43,754 nt of DNA from a virus. The translations under genes were made by a program, and so were the position numbers. The notes beneath the pieces were generated by a model, which saw only the letters and a program-made list of their open reading frames with translations, was not told the origin of the DNA and searched no databases. Position 1 is the stretch's first letter; each line of letters begins with the position of its first letter. The stretch is from positions 1 through 43,754 of IMG/VR virus record IMGVR_UViG_3300037245_001420; one strand, 5' to 3'. Below are positions 33,982-41,120 of this stretch, in pieces.

Positions 33982-34413
33982 ATGAAAAAGACATTAATAA
34001 TTTTAAAAAGCTTAATCGATCCTAGAATAATTGATTACTTTGAAGATGAATTTGATATTACGGATAAGGAAACAGAATATGAGTTTAAATTCAAGTTCAA
34101 TAATCAAGGTGAAGAGTTCGAAATATTCATTGCGTTTAAAGTAAATGAGCGTGGAGAATATAATATTGACTTTATAAATGATATTCAGGTAATTGACAAA
34201 AATGGTTTAAAATATAGTGTAGGAAACGATAAAAAACGTCAAGAATTTAATCAATTGATCATCTTAAATAAGAGTATCAATCCTAATAAAAAGACTGTTC
34301 ATGAAGAAATAACAGCTATAATAGATAAGGAAAAACAGAAACTTAAAGAACGCAAGAAAGAATCTGAAGCAATAGACCAGCATAATGAATATTTAGACTT
34401 AAACGAAAGATAA
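33982..34413 (+). CDS. Unknown protein
   Basis: 143 residues. A beta-rich N-terminal half (YEFKFKFNNQGEEFEIFIAF) and a charged helical C-terminus (about 105-143). Stop and next start overlap (TAATG). No family recognised. Confidence 0.55.
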   Translation: MKKTLIILKSLIDPRIIDYFEDEFDITDKETEYEFKFKFNNQGEEFEIFIAFKVNERGEYNIDFINDIQVIDKNGLKYSVGNDKKRQEFNQLIILNKSINPNKKTVHEEITAIIDKEKQKLKERKKESEAIDQHNEYLDLNER

Positions 34414-34577
34414 TGCCCACTAACAGCCATCCGGATAACAGACGTGAAAGAATAACCGAACGTCAGAAAGCATTAAATTTGCTTAAGGAGATGAAGAAAC
34501 GTGAAAAGGGTTATATTGCTGTTAAAGTTAAAGATGGCATACAGGATTTACATAAATATATTAAACCTAAAAAATAA
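34413..34577 (+). CDS. Small basic protein
   Basis: 54 residues, strongly basic and helical (RRERITERQKALNLLKEMKKR). Coupled to the preceding gene. It could bind nucleic acid. No family recognised. Confidence 0.5.
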   Translation: MPTNSHPDNRRERITERQKALNLLKEMKKREKGYIAVKVKDGIQDLHKYIKPKK

Positions 34578-34580
34578 GAT

Positions 34581-34823
34581 ATGACATTTAAAGAAAGAAT
34601 GATTTACAGGCAAATAAAAGCTGCAATACTATCTAAAAAAGACCTTAATCATTTCAGAGGTCAAAAGAGATATGTATTAGATTTGCTCGAGGGATTTTTA
34701 TTTTACTATCCTGAGACCGGTAAAATATTACATTCTGACAAAGGATTAATATTCAGAGATCGTAACACTTGTTGGTCTTTATTGCCGGAACTAAAAGAAT
34801 TGTTAAATCAAATAATAGGATGA
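34581..34823 (+). CDS. Small unknown protein
   Basis: 80 residues, helices at both ends around a short beta hairpin (FYYPETGKILHSDKGLIF). It precedes the radical SAM gene by seven bases. No family recognised. Confidence 0.5.
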   Translation: MTFKERMIYRQIKAAILSKKDLNHFRGQKRYVLDLLEGFLFYYPETGKILHSDKGLIFRDRNTCWSLLPELKELLNQIIG

Positions 34824-34830
34824 ATATATT

Positions 34831-35727
34831 GTGAAGATAGGATTAATAGATGTAGACGGGCATAATTTCCCTAACTTAGCTTTAATGAAGATTTCAGCTT
34901 ATCATAAGAATAGTGGAGATGATGTTGAATGGTATTTTCCTTTTAATACATATGATAAAGTTTATAAATCAAAAGTGTTTACATTTACACCAGATCATTA
35001 TGGATTTATTAATAATACTATCGAAACAATACAAGGCGGTACTGGATATAATATTAATACTAAATTACATATAGAAATTGATAATTGCACTCCTGATTAT
35101 GATTTATATCCTATTTCTAATTGGTACGATAAAGAAACTGCATACGGATTTATTACAAGAGGGTGTCCAAATAAATGCGATTGGTGTGTAGTTCCTGAAA
35201 AAGAGGGTAAAATAAAGCCCTATATGGACATAGAAGATATTGCACAGGAATTCAAGAAAGTAATTTTATTAGATAATAGTATACTCGCATCTAAATACGG
35301 TTTACAACAAATAGAAAATATCATAAAATTAAAATTAAAGGTAGATTTCAATCAAGGATTAGACGCACGAATTATTGCTAATGATAAAGATATTGCAAAA
35401 CTATTATCAAAAGTAAAATGGCTAAAACCTTTACGGATGGCTTGTGATACCAGAAGCCAAATGAAATACATTAAAAAAGCTACTGAATTATTACGTAAAT
35501 ATAATACAACTCCACAAAGATATTTTATATATTTATTAGTCCAAGATATAAAAGATGCATTATACAGAGCGGAATTTTTAAAGACTCTTAATTTAGATGT
35601 GTTTGCACAACCATATAGAGATTTTAGAATAAATATAGAACCAGATAAAGAATTAAAACAATTTGCTCGTTGGGTAAACCATAAAGCAATATTTAAAAGT
35701 GTAAAATTTGAAAATTACAAACCTTAA
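34831..35727 (+). CDS. Radical SAM protein
   Basis: 298 residues with the cluster motif RGCPNKCDWC (C112, C116, C119) that binds a 4Fe-4S cluster and S-adenosylmethionine. The N-terminal 100 residues resemble a cobalamin-binding-type or accessory segment (MKIGLIDVDGHNFPN). Start is GTG. It stands first in a block with two DNA methyltransferases and a second radical SAM protein, so a nucleic-acid modification role is plausible but unproven. Confidence 0.85.
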   Translation: MKIGLIDVDGHNFPNLALMKISAYHKNSGDDVEWYFPFNTYDKVYKSKVFTFTPDHYGFINNTIETIQGGTGYNINTKLHIEIDNCTPDYDLYPISNWYDKETAYGFITRGCPNKCDWCVVPEKEGKIKPYMDIEDIAQEFKKVILLDNSILASKYGLQQIENIIKLKLKVDFNQGLDARIIANDKDIAKLLSKVKWLKPLRMACDTRSQMKYIKKATELLRKYNTTPQRYFIYLLVQDIKDALYRAEFLKTLNLDVFAQPYRDFRINIEPDKELKQFARWVNHKAIFKSVKFENYKP

Positions 35728-36519
35728 ATGAATATAATGATATTACGAAGATTAGGAAATAAATCTAAAATAGCAAAGGAAATTCAACAGTATTTCCCAC
35801 CTCACAAGATTTATATCGAGCCGTTTTTCGGAGCCGGGGGAATGTTTTTTAATAAGCCGAAAGCAAAATATAATATTGTTAATGATTTAGATTCTGATGT
35901 TTTTAATTTATTTCAAGTTGTAATAAACCAAAAAGAAGAATTAGAGAAAGCATTTTATATGATGCCTATTCATTCAGATTTATTGGAGTACTGGAAAGAA
36001 AAATTAGAATCAGATCCCCTTAAAAAGGCTGTAAGATTTTTAATGTTAAGTAATATGACTTTTTTAGGTAAAGGTAACAATATTGTATTTAGTGCTACTG
36101 GGAAAATGAAAGCATTAAAAGATAAATTTAAAGAAAGATTAAATTTAACATTCAATTTATTGTATGATGTTTCTTTTAATTGCAATAACTTTAAAACATT
36201 TATAGATTCAATAGAATTTCAAAAAGATGGCAGGAATGATGAAGCAAAAACATTTATTTATGCAGATCCTCCATATATTTCAACAGATAATAATTATTCA
36301 AATTCATTTACCAAAAAAGATAGCAATGATTTATTTGAATGTCTACAACAAACAGGATGTAAATTTGCAATGTCTGAGTTTAATAATCCGTTTATATTAG
36401 AACAAGCAAAAGAACGCAATTTAAACGTTATAACAATAGGAGAACGCCAAAATTTAAAGAACCGTAGGATTGAGATATTAGTTACTAATTATGAAAGTCA
36501 TCCAACACTATTCCAATGA
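35728..36519 (+). CDS. DNA adenine-N6 methyltransferase (D12 class)
   Basis: 263 residues. Motif I EPFFGAGG (31-38) binds S-adenosylmethionine, and catalytic motif IV is ADPPY (179-183). The N-terminus LRRLGNKSKIAKEI is characteristic of the Dam or D12 class. It transfers a methyl group to adenine in a short DNA site and may protect phage DNA from host restriction. It starts directly after the radical SAM stop. No partner restriction gene is present. Confidence 0.9.
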   Translation: MNIMILRRLGNKSKIAKEIQQYFPPHKIYIEPFFGAGGMFFNKPKAKYNIVNDLDSDVFNLFQVVINQKEELEKAFYMMPIHSDLLEYWKEKLESDPLKKAVRFLMLSNMTFLGKGNNIVFSATGKMKALKDKFKERLNLTFNLLYDVSFNCNNFKTFIDSIEFQKDGRNDEAKTFIYADPPYISTDNNYSNSFTKKDSNDLFECLQQTGCKFAMSEFNNPFILEQAKERNLNVITIGERQNLKNRRIEILVTNYESHPTLFQ

Positions 36520-36562
36520 AAAAACTAAAAACCTGCAAAGGATTTAACTTAAATTATAGAAA

Positions 36563-37210
36563 ATGTTAAATAAATCAAAAGGGAATATGTATCCATGGAT
36601 AAATTACACGTGGAATACAATTAAAGGTCAGTGTTACCATGATTGCAGTTATTGTTATATGAAAGATTGGGGCAAATTAAACCCTGTTAGATTCGATGAA
36701 AAAGAGCTTAAAACAGATTTAGGCAGAGATAATTTTATTTTTGTTGGTTCGAGTTGTGATATGTTTGCTAAAGATATTCCGGATGAGTGGATAATAAGGA
36801 CATTAAATCATTGTTCAATGTTTGACAATGATTATCTATTTCAAACAAAAAACCCTAAAAACATAAGGAGAATTTTACCACCCAAATCAAATGTATGTGT
36901 AACTATTGAATCAGATAAATATTATCCTGAAATAATGAGAAACAGCCCACATCCATTAAGAAGGTATGAACATTCATTATTAATAAGACATCCGTTTTTT
37001 TTAACAATAGAACCAATATTGGATTTTGATTTTAAATTATTCTTAACAATGATAACAGAATTAGATCCAATTCAAATAAATATTGGAGCAGATTCAAAAG
37101 GGCATAAATTACCGGAACCACCTAAAGAAAAGATTTTGGAATTAATTAATGAGTTAGAAAAATTCACGAAGGTAAAATTAAAGAAAAACTTAAATAGATT
37201 GATAAAATAA
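36563..37210 (+). CDS. DUF5131-type radical SAM protein
   Basis: 215 residues. TWNTIKGQCYHDCSYCY near the N-terminus gives C24, C28 and C31 as cluster ligands; later FVGSSCDMFAKDIPDEWI and TIEPILDF match the phage Gp37/DUF5131 group. The biochemical reaction of the family is not known to me. It is the second radical SAM enzyme in this block and is followed by a conserved small hairpin. Confidence 0.8.
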   Translation: MLNKSKGNMYPWINYTWNTIKGQCYHDCSYCYMKDWGKLNPVRFDEKELKTDLGRDNFIFVGSSCDMFAKDIPDEWIIRTLNHCSMFDNDYLFQTKNPKNIRRILPPKSNVCVTIESDKYYPEIMRNSPHPLRRYEHSLLIRHPFFLTIEPILDFDFKLFLTMITELDPIQINIGADSKGHKLPEPPKEKILELINELEKFTKVKLKKNLNRLIK

Positions 37211-37213
37211 TCC

Positions 37214-37238
37214 AACTAGTCGAAAAATTCGATAAGTT
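37214..37238 (+). promoter_or_regulatory. Conserved 3' hairpin, copy 1
   Basis: Just after the stop codon: AACT, AG, TCGAA, loop AAA, TTCGA, T, AAGTT form a nested stem. Copy 2 at 37886 keeps the outer AACT and AGTT arms and the CAAAATA that follows, but has a different inner stem with matched changes. It lacks a T run, so it is not a usual terminator. Confidence 0.5.
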
Positions 37239-37254
37239 CAAAATAGATAAAAGT

Positions 37255-37881
37255 ATGAAGATATTGATAGCATGTGAAGAAAGCCAGGCGGTTACAATTG
37301 AGTTTAGAAAACTAGGTATCGAGGCTTATTCATGTGATATGCTTGATTGCTCAGGAGGTCATCCAGAGTGGCATATAAAAGGCGATGCTATAAAAGAAGC
37401 CTATTCAGGAAAATATAAAATAATGATTGGGTTTCCACCATGTACCTTTTTAAGTTATGCCGGTACAAGGCATTGGAATAATCCAGGAAGATTAGAAAAA
37501 AGATTAAAAGCATTAGATTTTTTCGCAAAATTATGGTTAGCTCCAATTGATATGATTTGTTTAGAAAATCCGAAAGGTTGTGCATCCCCAACAATAGCAA
37601 AATATAGTCAGGAAATACAACCGTATTATTTTGGTGACAATGAAATGAAAACAACTTGGTTGTGGCTTAAAAATTTACCATCACTATTGCATTATGAATT
37701 AGATAACTTATTTGAACAAAGAACGCACACCAATAAACCAGAACCTCACAGTATATTAAAAACAACAGGTAAACCAACATATTTTGCAGATGGTAAAACC
37801 AGAGACCCAAAATTAAGAAGTAAAACGTTTCATGGAATTGCAAAAGCAATGGCAACTCAATGGAGTGAATATTTAAAATAA
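37255..37881 (+). CDS. DNA cytosine-C5 methyltransferase-like protein
   Basis: 208 residues. MKILIACEESQAVTIEF is a motif I-like start, GFPPCTFLSYAG holds the catalytic C63, and LENPKG (about 103-108) is the ENV/ENP motif. The short length and motif spacing match compact phage cytosine methyltransferases. It probably modifies phage DNA, with the adenine methyltransferase upstream. Confidence 0.8.
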   Translation: MKILIACEESQAVTIEFRKLGIEAYSCDMLDCSGGHPEWHIKGDAIKEAYSGKYKIMIGFPPCTFLSYAGTRHWNNPGRLEKRLKALDFFAKLWLAPIDMICLENPKGCASPTIAKYSQEIQPYYFGDNEMKTTWLWLKNLPSLLHYELDNLFEQRTHTNKPEPHSILKTTGKPTYFADGKTRDPKLRSKTFHGIAKAMATQWSEYLK

Positions 37882-37885
37882 TCCC

Positions 37886-37910
37886 AACTAGTGCAAAAAT
37901 TGCACAAGTT
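37886..37910 (+). promoter_or_regulatory. Conserved 3' hairpin, copy 2
   Basis: AACT, A, GTGCAA, loop AAA, TTGCAC, A, AGTT, directly after the methyltransferase stop and followed by CAAAATA as in copy 1. The inner stem differs at several pairs from copy 1 while remaining fully paired. Confidence 0.5.
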
Positions 37911-37925
37911 CAAAATAAACCGTAA

Positions 37926-37955
37926 TTGATGTTCGGTAAAAACATCATACATTTA
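37926..37955 (+). promoter_or_regulatory. Promoter with palindromic spacer before the gene at 37967
   Basis: TTG (37926-37928), 19 bases, TACATTTA (37948-37955). TGATGTT and AACATCA form a seven-base inverted repeat filling the spacer, the same design as the promoters at 9279 and 29385 with a different operator sequence. Confidence 0.6.
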
Positions 37956-37966
37956 TATATACATAT

Positions 37967-38239
37967 ATGTTTATACTAAGAAGGATTACATCAGAAAACA
38001 AACAAGTGAATGACTGTTTAGGAGATCGTTATCACCTTGTTTTGAAAGAAACCAACAAAGATGACTATGTAGATGCATTAACAGAAGTGAAATGGAAGGG
38101 TGATGACGATGAATTGTACGGATTTGTCATTTATTCAAGTGGAAATGAAATGATACACAGTCCATTGTATAAGGAATCAATTTACTTTATTATGACTGAA
38201 AGTGGTAAAACTTTTGCAAATATCACTTTTAAAGTTTGA
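37967..38239 (+). CDS. Unknown conserved phage protein
   Basis: 90 residues beginning MFILRRITSEN. The middle GDRYHLVL and the end SIYFIMTESGKTFANITF follow a pattern I associate with hypothetical proteins of Bacteroides phages. It has its own regulated promoter, and its last bases contain the -33 element of the following RNA gene. Confidence 0.65.
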   Translation: MFILRRITSENKQVNDCLGDRYHLVLKETNKDDYVDALTEVKWKGDDDELYGFVIYSSGNEMIHSPLYKESIYFIMTESGKTFANITFKV

Positions 38240-38265
38240 TATTAAATTAATTATTTGTAATTTAG
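38235..38265 (+). promoter_or_regulatory. Promoter of the small RNA candidate
   Basis: TTTG (38235-38238), 19 bases, TAATTTAG (38258-38265). A start about six bases downstream coincides with the first base of the RNA stem at 38273. Confidence 0.6.
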
Positions 38266-38270
38266 CAGAT

Positions 38271-38398
38271 AATTAACAGCTACGATATGGTAATAAAATT
38301 TAATACATTTATAAATATAGCCCTTTCTGGGATAAGTGATCACAAGGTTTACGTAGCTGTTAACTTGTGGTTTTCTTGTTTTAGGAAGGGTTTTTTTT
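38271..38398 (+). ncRNA. Pseudoknotted small RNA candidate with own promoter and terminator
   Basis: About 128 bases. Helix 1: TTAACAGCTACG (38273-38284) with CGTAGCTGTTAA (38352-38363), 12 perfect pairs. Helix 2: CCCTTTCT (38321-38328) with AGGAAGGG (38383-38390), followed by a run of T. Helix 3: CACAAG (38341-38346) with CTTGTG (38364-38369). Helix 1 crosses helices 2 and 3. No reading frame of note is inside. Not recognised as a known family. Confidence 0.6.
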
Positions 38399-38411
38399 AA
38401 TACTTAAAATT

Positions 38412-38582
38412 ATGGATAGATTTAATTGCCCTATGGCAAATTGTTTTGAAGATGAAATATATTGCGGTTATTATGATGTATTTTATATGAAATGCTTTGA
38501 AAATAAAGATTGTCCTGAAGAAAATGGAGATCATGAAGATGATCAAGAATATGAGTATGAAGATGGATTACCAAACTGGTAA
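38412..38582 (+). CDS. Small acidic protein with N-terminal cysteines
   Basis: 56 residues: CPMANC and YCGYY in the first 20 positions, then a very acidic tail (EENGDHEDDQEYEYEDG). It may bind metal. It begins just after the small RNA terminator, so the RNA could also act as its leader if termination is partial. No family recognised. Confidence 0.5.
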   Translation: MDRFNCPMANCFEDEIYCGYYDVFYMKCFENKDCPEENGDHEDDQEYEYEDGLPNW

Positions 38583-38602
38583 TTAAAACGAATAGTTATA
38601 TT

Positions 38603-38827
38603 ATGAAAACACTATCAGAAAACGAAAACAAAGTATTAAATTACCTTTATAGTCATTCCGGATTAACAACTAGAAAGGCTGTAAATGAATTAAATATAAT
38701 GAACGTGCAAGATGTGATTTTCCGACTTCGTAGGCTTGGTTATTATATTCAAAAAGAATGGATAAAAACATCTAATAATAAGAGATATGCTACTTATAGT
38801 TTAGAAACAATTAGTTATGAGAAATGA
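38603..38827 (+). CDS. Winged-helix DNA-binding protein
   Basis: 74 residues in a winged helix-turn-helix pattern: helix ENENKVLNYLYSH, turn GLTTRKAVNELN, recognition helix VQDVIFRLRRLGYYI and a wing (NNKRYATYSL). It is a candidate transcription regulator of the replication block. The stop region overlaps the HNH gene by 11 bases. Confidence 0.7.
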   Translation: MKTLSENENKVLNYLYSHSGLTTRKAVNELNIMNVQDVIFRLRRLGYYIQKEWIKTSNNKRYATYSLETISYEK

Positions 38828-39161
38828 AAGCATAAAAATATTGTATGATAAGATCAAAAAAATTAAAGCCATGCCGTATAAATATATGCCATATAAAAAG
38901 CAATTAGGTACAAAAGAATGGCAATATTTTAGATTATATGTAATATTAGCAAAAGGTACTAAATGCGAATTATGCGATTATAATAACATTAAATACTTGC
39001 AGCCACATCATATAGAATATAAAAAAGGTTTGATGGCTTGGCAATATGAATTAATCGACATGATGGTTTTATGTAGAACACATCATAAAAAAATACATAT
39101 GCCTATGTTAAGAGAAAAATACAATAGAACTAAATCTTTAAAAAAAATAATCAATGGCTAA
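38817..39161 (+). CDS. HNH endonuclease
   Basis: 114 residues. CELC (50-53), QPHHIEY (H64, H65), then VLCRTHHKKIH (C86, H89, H90) form an HNH fold with four zinc ligands. The usual central asparagine is aspartate here (D81), which occurs in some active members. It may be a homing or packaging-related nuclease. It overlaps the next gene by eight bases. Confidence 0.75.
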   Translation: MRNESIKILYDKIKKIKAMPYKYMPYKKQLGTKEWQYFRLYVILAKGTKCELCDYNNIKYLQPHHIEYKKGLMAWQYELIDMMVLCRTHHKKIHMPMLREKYNRTKSLKKIING

Positions 39162-39909
39162 GGAACTTCCATACTTCAGATTTTATCCTAGTGAATGGTT
39201 AGAGGGTGATATTACACTCGAAAATGAAAAAACTCAGGGCTTTTTTATTAAACTTTGTGCATGGTATTGGAAAAAAGATTGTAAAATTGATTTAGAATTC
39301 ATAAATAAAAGGTTAATCAACGGTAAAGCGATGCTTAAGCAGTGCTTAAATACATTAATTGAGTCTGAAGTAATAAAAGTGAATGAAGATAAGACAGTTA
39401 GTATATATTTTCTCGATGAACAATTTGATATCTTAAGTGAAAATAGACAAAAAAAGGTTGATTCTGGACGTAAAGGAGGTCAAGCATCGGTTAAGCAACG
39501 CTCAAGCTATAAGTATAAAGATAAGTATAAAAATAATAATAAAATAAATATAGATAATAAGCAAACACTAAACTCAGCAACAGAAATTTTTAAATTTTTA
39601 AATGAAATAAAAGAAGAAAAAATGCAAGGAATGATAGAACTTGCTCAATTTAGTGGAAATTTAAAAGAGCTTAAACAAAAATTTTCAGTTGAGTTCATCG
39701 GTCGTTATGGTTTAAATAAAACAAAAGAAGAAGTTTTATCAACTTTTCAAAGTTGGATGAATAGAGATAAAAACATTAAAAAGCCTATGACAGATCACGA
39801 AAAAGTAAAAGAAGATAGTAGAAAAAGTAAAATATATCCAGGTACAATCAAAGATAAAATTTATGGGGGCATGGATAATATAGGTAGTATATTGAAAAAT
39901 GATGATTAA
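39154..39909 (+). CDS. Replisome organiser-like protein (DnaD/DUF1376 type)
   Basis: 251 residues. The N-terminus MAKELPYFRFYPSEWLEGDI and GFFIKLCAWYW are characteristic of phage replication initiators with a winged-helix domain. The middle has a basic linker (RKGGQASVKQRSSYKYKDK), and the C-terminus is helical with a conserved-type FQSWMNRD. Such proteins bind the origin and recruit the host helicase loader. Since no phage polymerase or helicase is seen, this is the main replication candidate. Confidence 0.7.
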   Translation: MAKELPYFRFYPSEWLEGDITLENEKTQGFFIKLCAWYWKKDCKIDLEFINKRLINGKAMLKQCLNTLIESEVIKVNEDKTVSIYFLDEQFDILSENRQKKVDSGRKGGQASVKQRSSYKYKDKYKNNNKINIDNKQTLNSATEIFKFLNEIKEEKMQGMIELAQFSGNLKELKQKFSVEFIGRYGLNKTKEEVLSTFQSWMNRDKNIKKPMTDHEKVKEDSRKSKIYPGTIKDKIYGGMDNIGSILKNDD

Positions 39910-40063
39910 ATAAACTGATTTAACTAAAATAAAATTGTAACTTGTATAAGTATATTAAATCAGTAAAATAGTGAAGCGGATGAAGTCTAACATTTTGGAG
40001 AATAAGGGAAGGTTTTAAGATACCTTCCCGGAAAAAGTTAATTATTAACGAACAATAAATATT
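39910..40063 (+). other. Non-coding head of the cassette array
   Basis: CTGATTTA and TAAATCAG form a long-loop hairpin (about 39917-39964). GAAGCGGATGAAGTCTAAC then resembles the end of an H hairpin and carries the first boundary heptamer, GTCTAAC (39985-39991). GGGAAGG (40006-40012) pairs with CCTTCCC (40023-40029) locally, an alternative to the long-range pairing of 40011-40024 across the next gene. Confidence 0.5.
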
Positions 40064-40416
40064 ATGAAATTATTTAAAGTGATGACGCAAGGAATGAAGT
40101 CTAATTGTACTGGTGTCGCTTATGGAACTGCTTACGTAGTGGCTAGCGATCCAACTGAAGCTTATAAGAAATTAAGAAGATTCTTAGATAATGAAGATTT
40201 AGGCTTTAGATCAGAAAGAGAGCTAGACACAATCGAAGTGATTGCAGATGAAGAGCAGTATAACGATGTAGGATTTATATTATACACCTAATAATATTTA
40301 TCTTTACTCTGGTATCTTAAAACTTGCCCTTGATTCATAGTTATACACTGTGAGTTTAGGGAAAAACTTCAATTGTTGTACAAGTTTTAAGGTGTGATGG
40401 AATATTCTCGGCTGTT
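39989..40416 (+). repeat. Array X unit around the gene at 40064
   Basis: Outer arms AACA..GAGAATA (39989-40004) and TATTCTC..TGTT (40403-40416) pair with a central mismatch. An inner arm, GTTTTAAGATACC (40012-40024), pairs perfectly with GGTATCTTAAAAC (40311-40323) across the gene. The right half has its own hairpin, AAAACTTG with CAAGTTTT (about 40319-40387). This is the most divergent unit. Confidence 0.55.
40064..40291 (+). CDS. Cassette gene, conserved small phage-type protein
   Basis: 75 residues beginning MKLFKVMTQGMKSNC. The middle GTAYVVASDPTEAYKKLRRFLD is a pattern I associate with small phage proteins. No catalytic motif. It is the first cargo gene of the array and has perfect inverted arms on both sides. 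Confidence 0.65.
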   Translation: MKLFKVMTQGMKSNCTGVAYGTAYVVASDPTEAYKKLRRFLDNEDLGFRSERELDTIEVIADEEQYNDVGFILYT

Positions 40417-40695
40417 ATAGCACAATGGCTTTTGGTTTTTGCGCTTTGGAGCGAGGGGAATTTTAAAATTTATTTCAATTATGGAAAAAGATTTAACAGA
40501 AGCTAACGGAATTGATCTACTTGATGAATTCGAAAAACTTATTCAAGAACAAGCGAGAAAACCTAAAACATTTGATAAAATTAAATACAAAAAGGAGAGA
40601 TTAAATATTGTCTACGAAGAAGTTTTTAGAAGAATGTTTAATTATGTTAACTAATTTTTAAATTAGGGAAGGACAGTGAGTCATTGTGCTATAAT
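40414..40695 (+). repeat. Array H-type unit carrying the gene at 40481
   Basis: TTATAGCACAATG (40415-40427) pairs perfectly with CATTGTGCTATAA (40682-40694) across the gene. Boundary boxes are GTTATAG (40414-40420) and CTATAAT (40689-40695). The left part contains GGTTTTTGCGCTTTGGAGCG, which matches the loop motif of H hairpins, so this is an H hairpin with a gene in its loop. Confidence 0.6.
40481..40654 (+). CDS. Cassette gene, small helical protein
   Basis: 57 residues from the ATG after CAATT; an in-frame start 42 bases earlier would lie inside the H-loop motif and is not used. Acidic and helical (GIDLLDEFEKLIQEQARK). Function unknown. Confidence 0.55.
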   Translation: MEKDLTEANGIDLLDEFEKLIQEQARKPKTFDKIKYKKERLNIVYEEVFRRMFNYVN

Positions 40696-41040
40696 ATTTC
40701 AAGTTATATGTGACGGAAATTTTTAACACTTTTTATATGGGATGTAAAGACAAATCAATATTTAGACAGAACATAACCTTCAATGAAGGTATGAAGATAA
40801 TTAATTCAATACCGAGAGGGAAGGATATTTTCGTGTTTAGAATAAGCCTAACGTCTAGTAGTTGTAGGTACGGCAAAGAAAAGTATATACTTTCAATAGC
40901 GTATAGAAAATGTGGGAATAAAAAGTGTTAGGAATTTATGGCTTATGATAATCTAGTTGTGAGTAGTCATCTTTGGTTAAGAGATGATCTTAATCGAAGT
41001 ATCATAAGCCTGTGCGGAAGGACATATAACTTGAAATATT
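40693..41040 (+). repeat. Array X unit around the gene at 40737
   Basis: AATATTTCAAGTTATATGT (40693-40711) pairs with ACATATAACTTGAAATATT (41022-41040) without mismatch. A second pair of arms, 18 bases each (40717-40734 and 40920-40937), is complementary with two G-U pairs and covers the stretch before the ATG and the stop codon of the gene. GGCTTATGATA and TATCATAAGCC form a local stem in the right half. Confidence 0.75.
40737..40931 (+). CDS. Cassette gene, small basic protein
   Basis: 64 residues from ATG 40737 (MGCKDKSIFRQN). A GTG at 40710 is in frame, but it lies in the repeat arm. Beta-rich with several serines and cysteines (SLTSSSCRYGKEK). Both the ribosome entry region and the stop codon lie in a long complementary stem, so its translation may depend on that stem opening. 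Function unknown. Confidence 0.5.
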   Translation: MGCKDKSIFRQNITFNEGMKIINSIPRGKDIFVFRISLTSSSCRYGKEKYILSIAYRKCGNKKC

Positions 41041-41120
41041 GTGAGTAATGATCCTTGCCTTTTTGAGCGTTTGAAGGGAAGGGTTTTGTGCGGAATGCCG
41101 AGCTGTCAATTAATCACAAC
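41038..41120 (+). repeat. Array H hairpin (type 2)
   Basis: Boxes ATTGTGA (41038-41044) and TCACAAC (41114-41120). The loop has TTTTTGAGCGTTTGAAGGG and TTTTGTGCGGAATGCCGAGC, almost identical to the hairpin at 42823-42904, but the left arm (GTAATGATC) pairs poorly with CAATTAA on the right. This may be a hybrid of two different half-sites. Confidence 0.65.
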
